Source of the DNA: Rotaria macrura
Taxonomy: Eukaryota > Rotifera > Eurotatoria > Philodinida > Philodinidae
Assembly (NCBI GenBank): GCA_900239685.1
Contig: OENT01000070.1
Location: 124,001-188,000, forward strand
Direction of reading: 5' to 3'
Length of the DNA: 64,000 nt
Shown: one piece after another, positions 60,318 to 64,000 of the stretch
Numbering within the stretch: position 1 is the stretch's first letter
Layout of the letters: each line of letters begins with the position of its first letter
Notes under the pieces: model-generated
Databases searched by the model: none
What the model was told of the DNA's origin: nothing
The model's input: only the letters and a program-made list of their open reading frames with translations
Made by a program: the position numbers and the translations under genes

Positions 60318-63300
60318 GAAAATATTCATGATGAATGATTTTTACGATAATAAAACTTCCGATATTGCTATGTTGAAAAGTTTCTTTTTTTCTATTCTGT
60401 AAATAATCACACTATTTTGGTTGAGAGAGATGGGTAAATAGAGCTCATCGGACCCGATGATTTTCGAATCTCGCTTTATCTGTGCTTTGATGCTTTCAAT
60501 GAAATTTTAGTGATCTGGATTGAATACAGTCGCCTGTAGCATGCGAGATAGGTTTTGCAATATTCTAGATTTAGTAATTAGCCATGCTCAATAATTTCTT
60601 AGGCGCATATTTCTTACGTATACTTTTATTCTCTTTTATGAAATAAAGAGTCTTACGAAGAAAATTAATTTGTTTTATGTATGTGTCTGCAAAGCGCGAA
60701 AAAGATAATTAAAAAAATAGTGAAATATCATATCGACATTCACGTTGATATTATTTGTGAAGATTACAACAATGGTATGATGAATAATGAAAAGAAGTTT
60801 GACGACTGAAAAATTTTACATCAGATTTTACAGGCGACTCTGGAATGCTGATCCGATCCGTGAGCTCCGTTGGATCCTATTGTGAAACTATCGGATCCCA
60901 TAGAAATCCGTTGGAAGTTGTCACAATCCTGGATATTGGATTCGATTTGGAAGCTGTCGGAATGATCGCGACCCTGGTCGGAATACCGGGATTCTGACGC
61001 TTCAGACAGTTTATAACATCCTCTTGGGCAGCTTCGTCCTGAGTAATCATAGACACTTGCCAATATACATTTTCCAATGATTCTGAGATATGATACAACA
61101 AAATTGATTATCTTATTACATGAGCAGCATGAGATTTATATGTTCAAAAGTTGACTAGAATCCTTTTCAATTAAAAAAGAGCTAATATATGTTTTCATAA
61201 AAGGCACTCAGTCTATCATTAGATAGACGCTACTTGTTTGGTTATTATGTAATAGAAAATAATGTATGATAGATTTCTAAATTTTAATGTCGAAAAAGAT
61301 GAAAAGAAAACGATTCTTATGTGTAATGTTGCATTTGTGTCGAATACCAATGAGAAGTTTCGTTGATTAACTGATTAACTCATACATAACTCGGATTCGA
61401 CTTATTTTTTATTGTTAACTAGGTGAAACTTGAGTATAGTTTATTGTTCTCTATATGTAATAGCAGAATAAAAAATTTGAAACTTTTCTAGACCTAAGTA
61501 AACTTTCATGTAACTAGCAACACAAAAGGACTAGTTATTAAGTTTATAAATCATAATTTTATGAAATAGAGTGAAGCCACTAGAAGGATTAATAAACCCA
61601 ATAAAGTTTGAATAACTTTCTAATGTATTCTTTGATGTTGAATTTTATATCTAATTCATACTATTGCTGTATTTAATTCCGTGAAGTTATATGTTGTTTC
61701 TGATGATTCTGAGACATATACAGACAAATTTTCATAACGAACACTTATCGAATTTCTATCACATTAATCTCGATTGTACTACATATTTTTCATCGAAATT
61801 GTTTATTCTATATTTCAGAGCTATTCTTTCGAACATATTTGACATAAATATCCATCTCACATGTATTGATCTGTTTTGATCAATTGACTACATTTCTATC
61901 ATAGTATTATCGTTGCAAGATATGGCGTCGCTTGTTATTCGTAGGCATACGATAAACAAGTTTAACATCTTAATCTTAATTTCTCAGTGATCTTTAACTT
62001 CAACTACATGTCTTCTAAAATTTTTCTTTGAATTGCTCCAACTTTGACAGGGAATGTATTGGATTCTCACTCAAGTACAATAAATAGAGAGAGTATCCGT
62101 ATCTCGAGATAATAAATCATAAACTTACGAGTTTTCTTCCAACAGATGTAAGTTTGTGAGCTATGCACAAAGAGCAACATAAATATTAATCAATAAGATA
62201 AAATCACATATATTTCTAATTGCGTAATTTGATCGTTGGGATTCATGAGTAACTGAACGAGGTAGAACAGATTGAGTACCCTGCAAGAAATCGTAGTTTG
62301 AATAATATGTGACTTACCTTCAAATACTATTTGCTTTCATGATGAATGAAGATGATTCTTCTGAAAGATGTAACACAAATTCTAACGTATGCATCATGCA
62401 TTCGACTTTAAACAGTATCTATCATCTGTCCTTGGAGTGAACCTTTTATCAAATGACTAACTATTTTCGCTTCCAATGATTTGTACAAGACTTGCTTTGT
62501 TGACATTTCTATGTAACTTTGCAACTGCATTGACTACTTCGAGGTTTATCCTCTCCCTTTTCCTGTACACGACTAGTTGGGTTGAACAATAGACATTTCA
62601 ATCATCTTGTTCAGTTGGATCACTTCATCGAAAATTAATTGCGTTTTGTAAAATTTAGTACACTTACAGATCGATATTATAGTTCAACACATAGAAACTA
62701 CAACTGCATAAGTTGCTCCCATTGACTTTTCAAAAAGGCTTATAGCCGAATTCACTAAAGCGCATCAAATATAGATATCGATATTTTCGATATCCAAATA
62801 TGTCACAGATTCCGATTCTTCTATTTAAACTAGTAGCATTGATATGTTATCTAAATTAGATCATGATTTAACTATATGAGTTGATGGGTGGAGTGCGGGT
62901 GTTCGTCTGGACGTGGGTAGTGATTTCTCTGTTTGGAAAATTTGCAATACATTAATACAACTGGAGTCACAGGCTGCGGTCCACAACCTCATCAACTTTT
63001 ATCAACTCCTATGCAGACGGACACACTCATCTAGACCGAATCCACATTCTCGAGTGTCGATGGAAGTAATATGAAAACCCATCTTTTCTTGTCAACACGA
63101 GCATTCGCCCGAACAGTGACTGTCTATTTCGTGGCCTTAACAACGGGAATAAAATGTTTGAGCATACAGATGAGGTACAGTTAGTTCGTCCGAAGTCTAT
63201 TCTATTTCATAATTTAAATAAGATAAACGCTGTATTTATTCAAAAAAAAAGTATGCGGTAAATAAGTATTGCTGCATCTAGTGAATCATCGTGTTAACAC

Positions 63301-63539
63301 AAGCCAATGAAGGATGAATATAGATATCCATTCATTCTACATTCTAGACATGTATCGAGACTAAGTTTTTATTCATCGCTTGATTACATACATTAGAAAT
63401 TGATCTCATCTCAAGAAAGTTCCCATTGCAGTGTAAGACAATGAATTAAAATGAATGATTAAAGAATACGAAAGAAAACGAAGATACATTTTTTGGAATA
63501 TTTTTGCACAATCATGATATAACAGAAGAATGGCGTATA
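60318..63539. other. Intergenic, no gene recognised
   Basis: AT-rich, with short ORFs only. The stretch 60835-61010 is distinctly more GC-rich and open in two minus-strand frames (60821-61063, 60877-61101), but neither peptide resembles a family I know. The segment 62881-63060 also has raised GC with weak inverted words. No RNA gene recognised. Confidence 0.4.
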
Positions 63540-63735
63540 TTTGGATGTAACAATGGAAACTATAGAATTCAATCGACATTTAGCTTGTAGCTCTGAAATG
63601 TCTATGAACAATTAATACAAGATTCGTCAAAATTGAATAAAGCAGTCGAAGGATTGGATAATGTATTGAATAATCATATGAGGATCAAACACCCTTCCAT
63701 TAAAAAACTTACTAAATCTTTTTTAGGTAAATAGC
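63540..63735 (+). pseudogene. Decayed MULE-type transposase fragment
   Basis: From about 63600 one frame reads NVYEQLIQDSSKLNKAVEGL, DNVLNNHMRIKHPSIKKL and TKSFLG, then a stop. This follows the C-terminal pattern WNVY...N-x-VE-x-W...HPS-I-x-x-L common in animal MULE/FLYWCH-linked transposases. The codon before NVYE, where the family has Trp, is TGA, consistent with a TGG-to-TGA mutation. No longer frame surrounds it. Assignment rests on a short match. Confidence 0.45.
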
Positions 63736-64000
63736 CTAGATTCGATCTGGATAAATCTATGGGAAACGTAGCAAGTTCACATCGACTTTATCACAATTCG
63801 CTGAAACTTTCAGGGTTTGTAGAGCTTGGCGATTTGAGCATTCTGATGGCAAATTATTAAAGATTTCAATAGAAGATCACCTTGAAATGGGCGAAATACG
63901 ATTTTCGAAATTTTGGAAAATCATGTTAAAACCGGGGTGTCTGACTCTTGCGACAAATTGTTTCCCTTATTTCAAGACCAAAACACAACATTCTATATAT
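63736..64000. other. Right edge of window, nothing recognised
   Basis: AT-rich sequence after the transposase fragment, without recognisable coding or repeat content. Confidence 0.4.

Noticed and set aside
1..64000. tRNA, rRNA or CRISPR features
   Set aside because: I looked for T-loop-like GTTCGA-N-TC words with matching stems and for regularly spaced short repeats and found none that hold up.

Overview
The window looks like nuclear DNA of a small-genome animal, most probably a bdelloid rotifer (inference). It is AT-rich. Conserved metazoan genes are split by many short GT-AG introns, often 50-80 bp. It also holds a gene type that bdelloids are known to carry in number (ADP-ribosyltransferase fused to kinesin-light-chain-like TPRs), a bacterial-type transporter gene that has gained an intron, and several decayed DNA transposons.

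Layout. 688-15452 (+): the 3' two thirds of a RAPGEF2/6 (PDZ-GEF) homologue in about 20 exons. Its 2.9-kb intron holds, on the opposite strand, a two-exon PnuC-type nicotinamide riboside transporter (5998-7002). 16435-17009 (+): a secreted NPC2/ML-domain protein. 20419-22614 (+): a single-exon ADP-ribosyltransferase-TPR protein, flanked by two near-identical 473-bp direct repeats. The right repeat is the 3' part of an intact secreted lectin/PAN-like gene (minus strand, 23273-23950); the left one is a broken copy of it. 28957-35992 (+): a metabotropic glutamate receptor in 17 visible exons. 37206-38309 (-): a divergent TGF-beta ligand that lacks the usual inter-chain cysteine. 53944-55990 (+): an IAP with three BIR domains and a RING. 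56478-60317 (+): TRMT11, the catalytic subunit of tRNA m2G10 methyltransferase, in 10 exons.

The 38-53 kb stretch and the last 3.7 kb hold no gene I can recognise but are rich in repeats: a 251-bp MITE with 53-bp terminal inverted repeats, about seven copies of a 125-bp degenerate tandem repeat, a 139-bp palindromic element, a possible Tc1/mariner relic, a 431-bp foldback element with strongly strand-biased arms, and a hAT relic with an 8-bp target-site duplication and a readable hATC dimerisation motif. A second copy of that hAT family lies in a TRMT11 intron. A MULE-like transposase fragment is near the right edge.

Most of the genes are unrelated housekeeping or signalling genes, not an operon-like system. 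A possible theme is NAD: a laterally acquired NAD-precursor transporter and a NAD-consuming ADP-ribosyltransferase lie about 14 kb apart, but the sequence shows no regulatory link between them. All exon borders were read by eye from reading frame, splice consensus and family similarity; no search was run.
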